From: Spirometra erinaceieuropaei | Lineage: Eukaryota > Platyhelminthes > Cestoda > Diphyllobothriidea > Diphyllobothriidae | NCBI GenBank assembly: GCA_902702965.1 | Contig: CACRXP010000227.1 | Span: 808,778-872,777 of the forward strand | Reading direction: 5' to 3' | Length of the DNA stretch: 64,000 nucleotides | Shown: positions 44,958-53,962 of the stretch, piece by piece | How the letters are laid out: every line of letters starts with the position of its first letter | How positions within the stretch are numbered: the stretch's first letter is position 1 | Notes under the pieces: model-generated | Seen by the model: only the letters and a program-made list of their open reading frames with translations | Databases searched by the model: none | What the model was told of the DNA's origin: nothing | Position numbers and translations under genes: made by a program

Positions 44958-45180
44958 CACGAGACATATAATTCGAAGAAAAATGAGTGATTTTGGAAAA
45001 TGAACAAAGTTTATCTCGGAACTATTCGACGTTGGCTCCCCAGGTCGTCATCAAACGTGTAGAAAGCGTGAAAAACAGTCAAAATCTGAACATGCCAGAA
45101 AAATCGGTATTGGTTAGTCAGTGCTGAGAATGAGTCGATGCTGTGGGCTGACGTCACATTTTGATTGGCTATCACTTTTT

Positions 45181-45480
45181 TCATTTTCCTTTGGCGTATT
45201 TGTACATGGCGTCCAGATCGATGCGCCGATTGATGCATATATCATCAGAGCGAATGGTCTCTAGAAATTCTTGGCCTTTCTTAAATGGGCAGGAACCGGC
45301 AATGCGCGTTTTATCCCAAGCAAATTTGTGCCCAGTTTCTAGAGTGTGCATGGCGACTTGCGATAATTGGTCCAGCCTCTTTAGTGTCTTACAGACGGCT
45401 TCTTTTTTATCCAAATAGCCAACCCTATCTTTAGGGTGTACAAGGTGATTTCGTAGCATAGTCGTCGGTTTGTGTGCCAC
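45181..45480 (-). pseudogene. PLE group B endonuclease lacking its catalytic first half
   Basis: Frame reads KPTTMLRNHLVHPKDRVGYL, DKKEAVCKTLKRLDQLSQ, VAMHTLETGHKFAWDKTRI, then RSDDICINRRIDLDAMYKY. Compared with copy 2, the segment holding CxxC, YCGQT and the R..HEH block is deleted between EAVCK and LDQLSQ. The rest is open and well preserved. This copy could not nick DNA. Confidence 0.85.
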
Positions 45481-45620
45481 TTGTATTTAGTGTTTCCTTG
45501 GGTGTCTTTCAAAGAGTTCAGACACATTTTTAATGCAAGGAGGCGTTCACCAATTTTTTGGTTTTGGTGCCTGGTCGGAACTATTGAGTTCCTTATCTCT
45601 TTCTTTTGATTCCTGCTTTC

Positions 45621-46440
45621 TCATGCATCGGCGTACAAAATCTCTGCGGTAGCCATTTTAGGAAAATAAGTTGAACACATAACTGAGTTCAATTTTGTAC
45701 CCTTCGTTCTCAGAGCAACGTGTCTTTGCCCGACTGAGTAGGGTGTTGACAGCACTCCGTTTGTGAGCGATAGGGTGGTTGCTCTCGTAATGTAGGATAA
45801 CTTCCGCATAAGCTCCTTCACGGTATACTGCTGTATGGAAGGTCCCGTCAGTTTATCGCAGTACGAGGACATCAAGAAATGGGAGTTTGCTGTTAACCTC
45901 TCTTTCGATCGTGAAGGTAATTCCCGGTAGTGATGAGTTGACAGTGTTATGCAGCGTTTATAGCTGATCTCTCTTGACGATGACAAAGGTGTCACCTACG
46001 TAGCGTACCCACAATTTGGGCTTGAATAATGGTAAGACCATGGCCTCTAATTTTTGCATTGTGATCTCAGCCAGAAAGGCAGAAATAGGTGACCCCATTG
46101 GAGCCCCTTTCAGCTGTAGAAAGTATTCATGTGCGAACGAAAATTTTGTTTCCAGACAAAAGTCCAAGAGTTCAGGCAAAGCAGGTACAGGAACATAGAT
46201 GTCGTAGAGTTCTTCTATGCACCGCCTTGCTAAATCGACCGGTATTGACGTGAATAAAGAAAAATCATCGAACTATACAATTATCTCATCCGTACCAATA
46301 GTGAGTCCTCGTATTTTGTCTAGAAATTCAATAGAACTCTCGATTGATGTCTCACAATCCTTTGCTAAGGGATGGAATTTGTGGAATAGCCGTTTCCTGC
46401 CGTGCCAGTTGATCTTCTGGCATCATTTCTTAGTGTCTGA
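45621..46440 (-). pseudogene. PLE group B reverse transcriptase with mutated catalytic box
   Basis: Minus strand: FDDFSLFTSIPVDLARRCIE (motif A), FSFAHEYFLQLKGAPMGSPI (motif B) and LWVRYVGDTFVIVKRDQL, where YVDD has become YVGD. The thumb follows with frameshifts (LTANSHFLMSSYCDKLTGPS, AVNTLLSRAKTRCSENEG, NGYRRDFVRRCMRKQE). Loss of the first catalytic aspartate plus frame breaks make it dead. Confidence 0.85.
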
Positions 46441-46445
46441 TAGTC

Positions 46446-48076
46446 GCCTCCAGTTTTCGTGAATTCCAAATCCGACACTCTGACCTTAGACCACCATTTG
46501 TCGGCGCTATTGTGCAGGACGGCTGTTCAAATCACCTCCAATATGGGCTTAGTCTCCAGTTCTTACCGGTCTTGTTAACTATATCGTGCTCTGCTCATGC
46601 CACAATTTGTTACTACAGAATCCCACAAACTATCCGAATCATTCTGACTGCCTTTAACATTGCTTTTTCCTAGTGTATATCTATTCTAACTAAGGAGATT
46701 AGAATCTTATCAAAGCTGCCGGGTGTGCATTTAAAAGTTACACCCCTTCAATACGGAGGAGAAGCGAAGGCTGTACGAATCGGACGCAATCTCGGTATTG
46801 TTGACGAATGTTTTGAAGTCAGGAAAGCCTCGAAATGGGGAAAATCCAAAGCCTCATAACCAGCAAACAAACGCCCAATAACGTTTATCTCAAATGATTG
46901 GGGAAGGTAGTCTCCCTTGGAGTACGTAAAAAATGAATGACTTGTGTTATCACGTCCTGACAACAGAAAGTTCTGGATGAATTCTTCCCCTCTGGGCACA
47001 ATTCACAAAATCTAATGGTCGCTGCCATATGGAAGCCCTCAAAATCACCACATTGGCTAGATGGGTTTTCATTTTTAAAAAGGGAATGTTGAGGAAATTG
47101 CTGAAAGTCTTCGGGGAGAAGTAATTGGAGTAGAACTGAGGAATTCAGTTCACCACAGCAAGGTTGCACGATATTGTAGGATTGCATGGAATGGTATCAA
47201 GCCTCCCTAATTCCAAACTGTTTGCAAAAAGGGCTGAACTTAAAATAAACATTTCTAGTGCAGTTGGTGCGGTGGAACAGTAAGTGATAATTCCTTCTTA
47301 AGTGGAAAATTGTCAAGGAGTATCTTTCGTAGGCGTTGGGAAATTCGAATTTATGCCGAACATTCGGGAAACCTATTTAAACCGTTTAAAAACCTGCTAA
47401 GCAAGGTCTTGAGGGAACCGTTGGTGGTTCTAGGGATGTTGGTACTAGCAGCTATATGAGGAAATCTTAAATGACCTTACTTCTCCCTTTCGTGGAACCG
47501 GATGATTCATGACATGATTGGACGTCTTTTCTGAATGGCGCCCTGTGTCATCGAAACTCGGGAAGCCGGTTTGGACGCCATTTTGTGCTAGTAATTTCTT
47601 TATAGGAAGGCTTTAAGCGGGTATTTGCATATGTCAGGAAGGCCTGTAGGAAAAAATGGGCGTCAAACGCACGCCAACATGATAACTGTGACTTTTTTCT
47701 TAATAAATATCTAAATACATTTGGTCCTCCATATTCAGCGTGCTCAACCGACGGAATGACCTCCAGTTAACTGGTACAAAATTGTGTTACTTATATTATT
47801 TAAGTAAGCCAAGTGAGTTACTAATTTCTTTGGCGTGTCATATACCCAACTTTACTGTCCAGGCACACTAAACAATCAGAACACGAGTGTGTATCCTGTT
47901 TCAGATAAATTCTAGTTTCTTCAGGCCTCAACCACGAGTATCATAATCGCCGTCCGCCACTAGAGGGACCGACCATTCTAATGAACTAATATACGTCTGC
48001 GTATTCCGCTGGCAGTACTGCCGACTCACTTCATCCACTGCTGTGATCATACCATGGAACGCCTTGACAGGAGTTC
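46446..48076. other. Unassigned stretch
   Basis: 46446-46480 (GATCTTCTGGCATCAT, GATAGTCGCCTCCAG) resembles the PLE-A linker at 49746-49800. Beyond that, minus-strand open frames at 46748-46999 (begins MPRGEEFIQNFLLSGRDNTS) and 46885-47187 overlap and show no known motif. 47190-48076 has nothing recognisable. Confidence 0.35.
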
Positions 48077-48240
48077 CCATTGCTGATGAAACCGAAAAGA
48101 CGAGTCCCAGGAAGCAACTGAGGAGGAGGAGATGCGATTTTTGTAATAATAATTTTTTTGCATTCTAAACTCTTACCCGAACTCATCATCAGAGGGAGCC
48201 CCAGATAAGATTGATAGACACACAAGGGGATGCAGTATTC
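48077..48240 (-). mobile_element. PLE group A terminal fragment with decayed hammerhead
   Basis: ACGAGTCCCAGGAAGCAACT and GGAGGAGGAGATGCGAT match the PLE-A tail. The ribozyme remnant at about 48160-48196 keeps CTGATGATGAGTTCG, but GAAAC has become GAATG, so the core is lost. Confidence 0.6.
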
Positions 48241-48789
48241 AAAGGATGTCATTGCCACATTATCAAATACGTACTACAAGTGACAGCTGGCGCATTCATC
48301 GCCGATGGTTCTACTTAGTGCAATGATTGCTTCCCCGCCTGTAGTCGAGTCGTTAATTTGCAGCTTCCGAATACACTGGATAACTTCAGGCACTGAGCAT
48401 AGCTCCTGGCTTCGAACGGACTGGACATCTCACTGATACCGGTGGTAAGGTAGAGGAAGAAGAACTAGACCGGCATGGAAAATGTAGAATAGGAACAGAA
48501 GGGAATTTTAAATGTAGTAGTAGTAGTTGATGGCACAGGAAAGGATGAGTTACATCACGGCGAGGATACGTCCGGATGGAATGTGACACCAGCATGAGTG
48601 CAGCGCTATGAGAAGCTGCATGAAAGGGCCATGGAAGTCACCAACTTCGAGAGAGAGAGAGAGGTACAAGCTTTGCAGCGAATGCTGTAGGAAGTGAGTG
48701 AACAGTTACGATGGAAGGTTTACCGGGTATCTTCACCGATAGGCAGTTATGTCATTTCAGTTCCGGATCCGCGCCAAGAAGTGTTCACT

Positions 48790-49300
48790 CTAGAAGACGA
48801 AGATGTGATCACTGGAGCAAGAAATTTATTGGCCTGACGTTTCGGATGCTCACTCGAATCCATCACCAGAGACATTCACAGATAAAGGTGATAATGGCAT
48901 CAGGAGTGCAGTATTTATAGCAAGTGGCTGCCGTGGGACCTTATGCGCACTGCAATTAGCAGTTCTCGTAATCACCGCTGGGGTCGTAATTGATGCGTTG
49001 GTGGCTTGTCAGACCGAAACCGAGTCATAAATGGCCGTGATTTCGTCATCTGTGCTGGATGTTGGTGGGATAATTGCTCGACAAATTGGCTCATTGTCAC
49101 TGTGATAATTGCTCGCCCGCGCCCTCCCCACATGACTGATTTCCCTGTCCAGAGAAAATCTCAGCACGGAATATGGTATCGGGAGGTCATTGTGCTTGTC
49201 GATGGATTGCGGGTCTGAGAACCGTGACTCGAGCAGCTCGCGGTTTACGCAGTTTTCATCCCTTGCGAGGATTTCGGCCTCGCTCTCTCTTGTTCACTCT
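48790..49300 (-). mobile_element. PLE group A 3' end, reverse
   Basis: Runs from the terminal block near 48790 through the hammerhead (48832-48874) and TATTTATAGCAAGTGGC (near 48911), the coding tail, to the GAGGTCATTGTGCTTGTCGATGG and CTCGCGGTTTACGCAG (SRELLES/GDNR region) at 49178-49285. Coding is degraded by indels. Confidence 0.7.
48832..48874 (-). ncRNA. Hammerhead ribozyme motif with core mutation
   Basis: Minus strand: GTCT, CTGGTGA (consensus CTGATGA, A6 to G), T, GGATTC-GAGTGA-GCATCC stem II with one mismatch, GAAA, CGTC, AGGC. The change in an invariant core base predicts loss of cleavage. Confidence 0.68.
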
Positions 49301-49499
49301 CTCCAAACAACTCAGTCCAATTGATGGGACGTCAAAATTGTCCCAGTTTCAATTACTGTTGTTAATTATTGAATTAATAATTACTCTGCAGTCTGGCCCA
49401 TCAGTGTTGTCACTGGAAATGGTGTTCACCCGCGCGTTTTTTATTTGACCAATTACAATGTCCAGGCAAAGCTTCATAAATGTATATGGAAGGAGATGG

Positions 49500-49943
49500 T
49501 CGTAAGGCTTGTTAAAGGATAACAGGCCGGAAAACGCGTTTCCGGCAGCCTGCGGTTCACGCGGTTGCCACCCCTCACGAGAATTTCGACCTCCCCGAAA
49601 TTAAAAGTGCAATTGGGTCCCGCCGAATGAGCCGTGACCCAAAGCCTGACATAATTCCTCCTCACGGCTGCCGCATGTTCGAACATCCGCGCACACAAGT
49701 AAACCAGGTTTACTAGAATACTCCAGACGTTTCTGGTCGTGCCAGTTGGTCTTCTGGCGTTGTTGCCTGGCGCCTGATAGCCGCCTCCGGTTTGTGTGTA
49801 ACCTCAACTCCAAAAGAATGTTTAACGGCTTCCGTGACGTTTTTGGGTATACAGGAGGGCTCAGCAAAATATGAGGCACCGATAATCAGAATCGATGATG
49901 TAACTTTGACAATTAACGATCGGAATAATGCAGGCGTTGCCAA
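49500..49943 (-). pseudogene. PLE group A endonuclease region
   Basis: 49943-49713 gives CIPKNVTEAVKHSFGVEVTH, KPEAAIRRQATTPEDQLARP then ETSGVF (linker). After a frame change 49698-49474 gives RMFEHAAAVRRN, TAHSAGPNCTFNFGEVEILV and RGGNRVNR (second half of the GIY-YIG nuclease). The CxCG..Y first half is degraded between them. The only group A copy here that shows the linker. Confidence 0.78.
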
Positions 49944-50004
49944 TTATGATAGATTTTTGGCGGCATAGCAACTGCAGCTTATGAATGCTGCATCCGCCGG
50001 TCCG

Positions 50005-50060
50005 GGGCAGTCGCTAAACCCCAGCTAGACGCGCCCTGTGACTCGTCGTAGTTCGAGTGA
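50005..50060. repeat. Short dispersed repeat (partner at 53826)
   Basis: CAGTCGCTAAACCCCAGCT, AGACGCGCCCTGTGACTCG and TCGTAGTT recur at 53826-53875 in the same orientation with few changes. No element identified. The stretch 50061-50424 shows nothing else. Confidence 0.6.
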
Positions 50061-50424
50061 AATCCCGAGACTTAAAGAGGTCAAAATATTTTATGAGACT
50101 ATCACTGGGGACCGACTAAGACCTGACTGCGGTTAATATGAACGCCTTCCAGAACATTGGGCTTCCTTGTGAGGTATTTGTGGCCTAACAGGGGTTGAGA
50201 ACATCGTCCGAGTAGAGATGGCTTATCACCGCTTTTTCATCAAAAAGCTGTTCAAATCCGCATGTCCTGTTATTTTACTATGTCCGGTTGTGGTGGCCTT
50301 GAGCGTCTTGATGAGTGGCAGCTTGAATTCCCATAACTGCGTCCGCAGACTTCAACTTAGACGAATGGGAGTCGGATCCTATTTCGTAGCCTGACCTGCA
50401 GTAGATAAGCGTCAGCCGCATGTC

Positions 50425-50530
50425 ATACGGGACCGGTGATAATAGGGGGTTTAACAATAACCCCTGACCCAAACCCCTAACACTAACCCCTAACCCTGAC
50501 CCCTAGCCCTTAACCCTAACCCATAACTGC
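50425..50530 (-). mobile_element. Fragment of the telomere-repeat MITE
   Basis: ATACGGGACCGGTGATAATAG then GGGGGTTT and a run of CCCCTAACCC-type units (50450-50525) parallels the interior of the MITE at 54773-55048 (ATACGGGACCGGTGGGAATAG, CCCCTAACCCCTAACTCC). The terminal inverted repeats are missing. Confidence 0.55.
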
Positions 50531-50689
50531 TGCGGCTACGAAACAGGATCTTGCTCGAATGGGAAACTGTGATCGAGGGATAAATGCATCCAGCAAGCAA
50601 AGAAATCGAAAGAGCCGGAATTCCAGACGTTGCAGTAGGTTGGGCGGGTAAACTTGACTCAAATATGATTGAACTCGAGTCGTCCGTCG

Positions 50690-50773
50690 GGGCCTCATAG
50701 CTCAAGTGATTAGAGCGTTGACTATACTAACGCCTTCCCCTTGCTGCGTGGGTTCGAATCCCACCGAGGCGCC
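50690..50773 (+). tRNA. tRNA-like sequence, probably the head of a SINE
   Basis: GGGCCTCATAGCTCAAGTGA, TTAGAGCG (D arm), CGTTG-ACTATAC-TAACG (anticodon stem-loop, anticodon TAT), a 15-nt variable region, GTGGGTTCGAATCCCAC (T arm) and GAGGCGCC. The acceptor stem has a mismatch. The large variable region is leucine/serine-like while TAT would read isoleucine, so a working tRNA is unlikely. Downstream DNA to 50950 ends in a short CAGTCAGTAT duplication, as SINE tails often do. Confidence 0.5.
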
Positions 50774-50950
50774 GAGTTTTTCACAGTTGAGTCATTATGA
50801 ATATGAAGAGAGCCGGAATTGTCATTCCAAAGGCCAAGATAGACTCCATTTTCTATGCAACCTAACTATAAACAGAGCAAGGCTAGCCAGTCTTGCGCTA
50901 GTGATATCAAGAAACCCCACCGAGTTCAGTCAGTATCAGTCAGTATATTT
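50690..50950 (+). mobile_element. Second tRNA-headed SINE candidate
   Basis: The tRNA-like head is followed by a unique body (TTTTTCACAGTTGAGTC, GAGAGCCGGAATTGTCATTCC) and a tail of two CAGTCAGTAT-like units at about 50928-50950. A piece of the body (AGAGCCGGAATTCCAGACG) also occurs upstream at 50610. Only one copy is visible, so the call rests on structure. Confidence 0.4.
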
Positions 50951-51235
50951 GGAGTAAACGACATAAGCCCTGAAAACTCCATTTAGACGATACAGATGTA
51001 AGGGAAAATATTTAAATTGCACAAGTTTTGCTTGCAGTTTTAGCAAGAAGAATTCATAAATCTATTAATGGAACAAATGCGAAAGGGGTATGGTGTTCGT
51101 GAAATAACGGCAAAAACTTTGTTCACCGCATTCAGACTGTGAAAATTTTCATATGAGTCAAGTTTGGCGCACAAAAAAGGATCTGTTGAAATCATGTTAG
51201 TAGGATATTTATAGTCATTTCAGTAATCCGTCAGA

Positions 51236-52000
51236 TCAGGCTTCGGCAGTTCGAGTTGGTTTACAGCAGGTGAGTATCCAGTTGTCTCTTGAACACACTC
51301 GCAGTAGGGGAATTAACAAAGTACGCCGGCAAAGAGTTCCATTGGCGAAAAAGGAGGAACGTTGATTTGCGTGGCACAGTTCCCTTTTAAGCTGGTAATC
51401 ATGTCGTCTGAGATTAGACATGGGTGCCAATCCATAAGAAGTTTCCCAGTCGACGTCCAGACCAAGTACTGTCAGAACCTAAACGTTGCTATGAATTCAC
51501 CTCTGTCCTGCCTGTAGTGGAGGGGATAGAGGTTCAAGGCCGTCAGATGGTGCTCGTACGTAAAATTGTTGAGGCCATGAACAGCCTTTGTAGCACGCCG
51601 TTGTAGCACGCCGTTGTACACCTTCAAGGATATCTGTATCCTTCCAAAGCCACGGCCGCAGAGCCTGCACCGCATATTCCAGGTGCGGCCGCACAAATGT
51701 CCCATATACTTTGTCAAAGACATCTGTATCCAAGTGAATAAACGTACTACGTATCGCGCTCATGACTGACATTGCCCGCGCAGCGACTTTAGAACGCTGC
51801 GTGGTAACGCTTAGATCGTCTTTAACGAATACACCGAGATCTTTTTGTACATCCACGGTTTTAAGTAGTTGATTGTCCAGGGGATACTGTTGTAAGGGTG
51901 CATTTTTTCTTCGCCTCGCTGATACTACGTGCATTACGGCACATTTTTTGATGTTGAATTTCATGCACCATTTCCCGCTCCATGCGTGCGAATTCTCCAC
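51236..52000 (-). pseudogene. LINE reverse transcriptase C-terminal part
   Basis: 52000-51497 reads HAWSGKWCMKFNIKKCAVMH, QKDLGVFVKDDLSVTTQRSK, FDKVYGTFVRPHLEYAVQAL and ILEGVQRRAT. After a shift, HGLNNFTYEHHLTALNLYPL and HYRQDRGEFIATF follow, then a final frame with SFFANGTLC. These are the thumb and C-terminal blocks of CR1-like elements (LG..V...L....H......A....LG, RPHLEYA.Q.W, LE.VQRRATK.V). Confidence 0.83.
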
Positions 52001-52708
52001 GTCCTCTTGTAGTATCTTGACGTCATCTTCATCTTTTATCCCTCTTCAAAGTTTAAGATCGTCTGCAAAGAGCGCTATGTCCGATTTCACTTCCCGTACT
52101 AGGTCATTTACAAAGATAATGAATAGGAGCGGCCCAAGAACTGACTCTTGTGGGATTGCACTCGTAACAGGTGCCCATTCTGAGCAGTAGCCACCCGCAG
52201 TGACTTTCTTTCAACGACCGTCTAGGAAATCTTGAATCCAGTTTAGAAGATTTCCTCTTGTCCCTACTTCTGACAACTTTTGAACGGGGCGCTTATGTGG
52301 GACGCAATCAAACGCCTTGCTGAGGTCGAAGTAAATGACATCCACTGAGTGTCCTTCATCCATGGCCTTTGACCAATGTTCGAGTGACGTAAGACGGTTT
52401 GTGAGGCAGGACCTCTTTTCACTGAAGCCATGTTGAATTGAAGTGATGTGACAGCGGAATGTATCGAGTGATGTAATTGATTTTTTAACTAACGTTTCCA
52501 TCAGTTTGCAGCAAATGCATGCCAGTTGGAGGTTTTTAAGGGACCACTTAGTATAAGCTGACCAAAGAACATCTAGACAAATGGTAGAACCGCCTTGCAT
52601 TGAGCAAAGTGTTGACCTTTCATGTTTGTAGTCAGAGAAAGTCACTTTTGACAATGATTCCGCCCCCCCCCCCAAATGGCCTTTTTTAACAAAAGCGACT
52701 GAAACCAC
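52001..52708 (-). pseudogene. LINE reverse transcriptase core
   Basis: 52708-52211 reads LACICCKLMETLVKKSITSL, QHGFSEKRSCLTNRLTSLEH, SVDVIYFDLSKAFDCVPHKR (motif A) and LLNWIQDFLDGR. It then hits a stop and continues AIPQESVLGPLLFIIFVNDL (motif B) and IALFADDLKL (FADD box, 52060-52080). The order is that of non-LTR retrotransposon RTs. The N-terminal frame carries a G-rich or indel area near 52665. Confidence 0.86.
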
Positions 52709-52709
52709 G

Positions 52710-53506
52710 CTCCTCCCTCCTCCATCTCCCCCTAAGCAGTCGTCAGACAGGGCTTAACCAGGCGAAGTATGGGACGTTCCTTAGGTTGCCCCCACCTTCA
52801 CCCCCTTGCGAGAAGTATCGGCAGAATTACTGGCGTAGAAGTGTGGGCCCACCGCACTGAAAGGTCACTCTTGCGCACGGTGAGCTGTTGTGTGTCTGTG
52901 TCTGTGTGTGTTGGCGGCGCCAGTCAGGGGTCAGTTTTCACGCCCGTGGCGTCGGATGAGTCATCAGTCGGGTCAGCCTCCTGGTGCGTGAGGCCACACA
53001 GTTGCTTCTGTGATTCACGCTGGAGGTGGGACAGACTGCTGCAGTGTGCGGGGTGGATGCAGGCCGCATTTTCTCCACGGCATAGTAACGTGTGTGCTTT
53101 TACGATCGCTGCGGCTGACCTCATCGCCGCCCCCGATGACTAATAGGTCGCGAATGAGGGTGGAGGGGGGGGGTGGTGGCGAGTGGTGAAGAGTAGTGGG
53201 AGGAGCGCGGGATAAATCAACCCACCTCACACGTGGGGGCTAAGTACGTTGCAGTTAATGCTGGCACCAGACCAGTCTGCGGGGCGGGCAGTACGTGTGC
53301 AGTGGATTGACCGCAAGTGTTTACGAGTCTCGTGTTCGCCAACCCTCCCGGGGCGTAGGCCTATCGGTTGCCAAAGTGTCTACCCCAGGCAAAGGCATGC
53401 GGCAAAGCACTGGTCTGAGACTGGCTGCGTTGACCCGCCTGTTTCGATAGGATTGCACTCTCAAAAATAAGTAGAACGCTTGCTGAAGCAAGATGCTGGA
53501 GGAATG
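52710..53506. other. Unassigned GC-rich stretch
   Basis: Open frames on both strands (such as 52769-53143, 124 codons) reflect GC content. No domain or repeat partner found. Confidence 0.35.
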
Positions 53507-53514
53507 GAGTCTGC

Positions 53515-53800
53515 GGTAAGATATGGTTATGTAGCCCCACCTGATGGACACAATACTATTGGGGTTAGGGTCAGAGGTCATGGTTAGGAGTGAGGGTTAG
53601 GGGTTAGGGCAACTATTTCTCAATCACTCAAAGCACAACCGCACTTTCCCATTACCTTTTCTTATGCATACGACTACTTGACCTCGTCGCCTGCGCGTTC
53701 CCCGGGCCCCACCTGTAAAAACCCCGATTACCTCCGGTCCCGTATTACAGGTGGCTGTGGTTTGTTTACTTCAGGTGTGGCTACATAACCACATCCGACC
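53515..53800 (+). mobile_element. MITE carrying telomere-like repeats, 8-bp target duplication
   Basis: 286 bp with terminal inverted repeats of about 32 bp: GGTAAGATATGGTTATGTAG at the left and CTACATAACCACATCCGACC at the right. The exact 8-bp duplication GAGTCTGC flanks it (53507-53514 and 53801-53808). Inside, 53560-53610 has GGGGTTAGGG, GTGAGGGTTAGGGGTTAGGG. An 8-bp duplication points to a hAT-like (or P/Merlin-like) mover. Confidence 0.85.
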
Positions 53801-53825
53801 GAGTCTGCAAATAAACCCAGTCGCC

Positions 53826-53875
53826 CGGGCCAGTCGCTGAACCTCAGCTAGACGCGCCCTGTGAGTCGTCGTAGT
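53826..53875. repeat. Short dispersed repeat (partner at 50005)
   Basis: CAGTCGCTGAACCTCAGCTA, GACGCGCCCTGTGAGTCGTC, GTAGTT; see 50005-50060. Confidence 0.6.
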
Positions 53876-53962
53876 TGTGGTATTTCGGCCTTAGGACAGC
53901 GGCAACTTTTGTTTCATGGAGCTGTTTAGGGTGTTTCTTTACCAACAATAGCTGGTCTATCT

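Larger units (their letters stand above)
43206..44980 (+). mobile_element. PLE group D, nearly complete RT plus endonuclease
   Basis: The best-preserved PLE here: an N-terminal RT region (INKTIGKLRKAGAL...), the complete RT core, the linker, a GIY-YIG nuclease and a basic, low-complexity C-terminal extension. At least two in-frame stops and two or three frameshifts break it. The 5' limit is approximate and no inverted ends or target duplication were found. Confidence 0.85.
44985..46445 (-). mobile_element. PLE group B remnant (copy 3)
   Basis: Minus strand from about 46440: RT from before motif A, thumb, linker, partial nuclease, and the group B terminal motif (GATGACGACCTGGGG ... CAACGTCGAA) at about 45020-45060. 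Broken by stops and an internal deletion in the nuclease. Confidence 0.82.
51200..52708 (-). mobile_element. LINE, CR1/jockey type, 5'-truncated
   Basis: Antisense ORF2 with the RT core, thumb and C-terminal region in order and a 3' end near 51200. Stops and frameshifts, including a local duplication of GTAGCACGCCGTT near 51591-51615, disable it. The upstream endonuclease domain is absent. Confidence 0.85.

Noticed and set aside
52769..53143. 124-codon plus-strand frame as a gene
   Set aside because: GC-rich region with comparable frames on the opposite strand; cysteine- and valine-rich runs come from a GTGTCTGTGT repeat.
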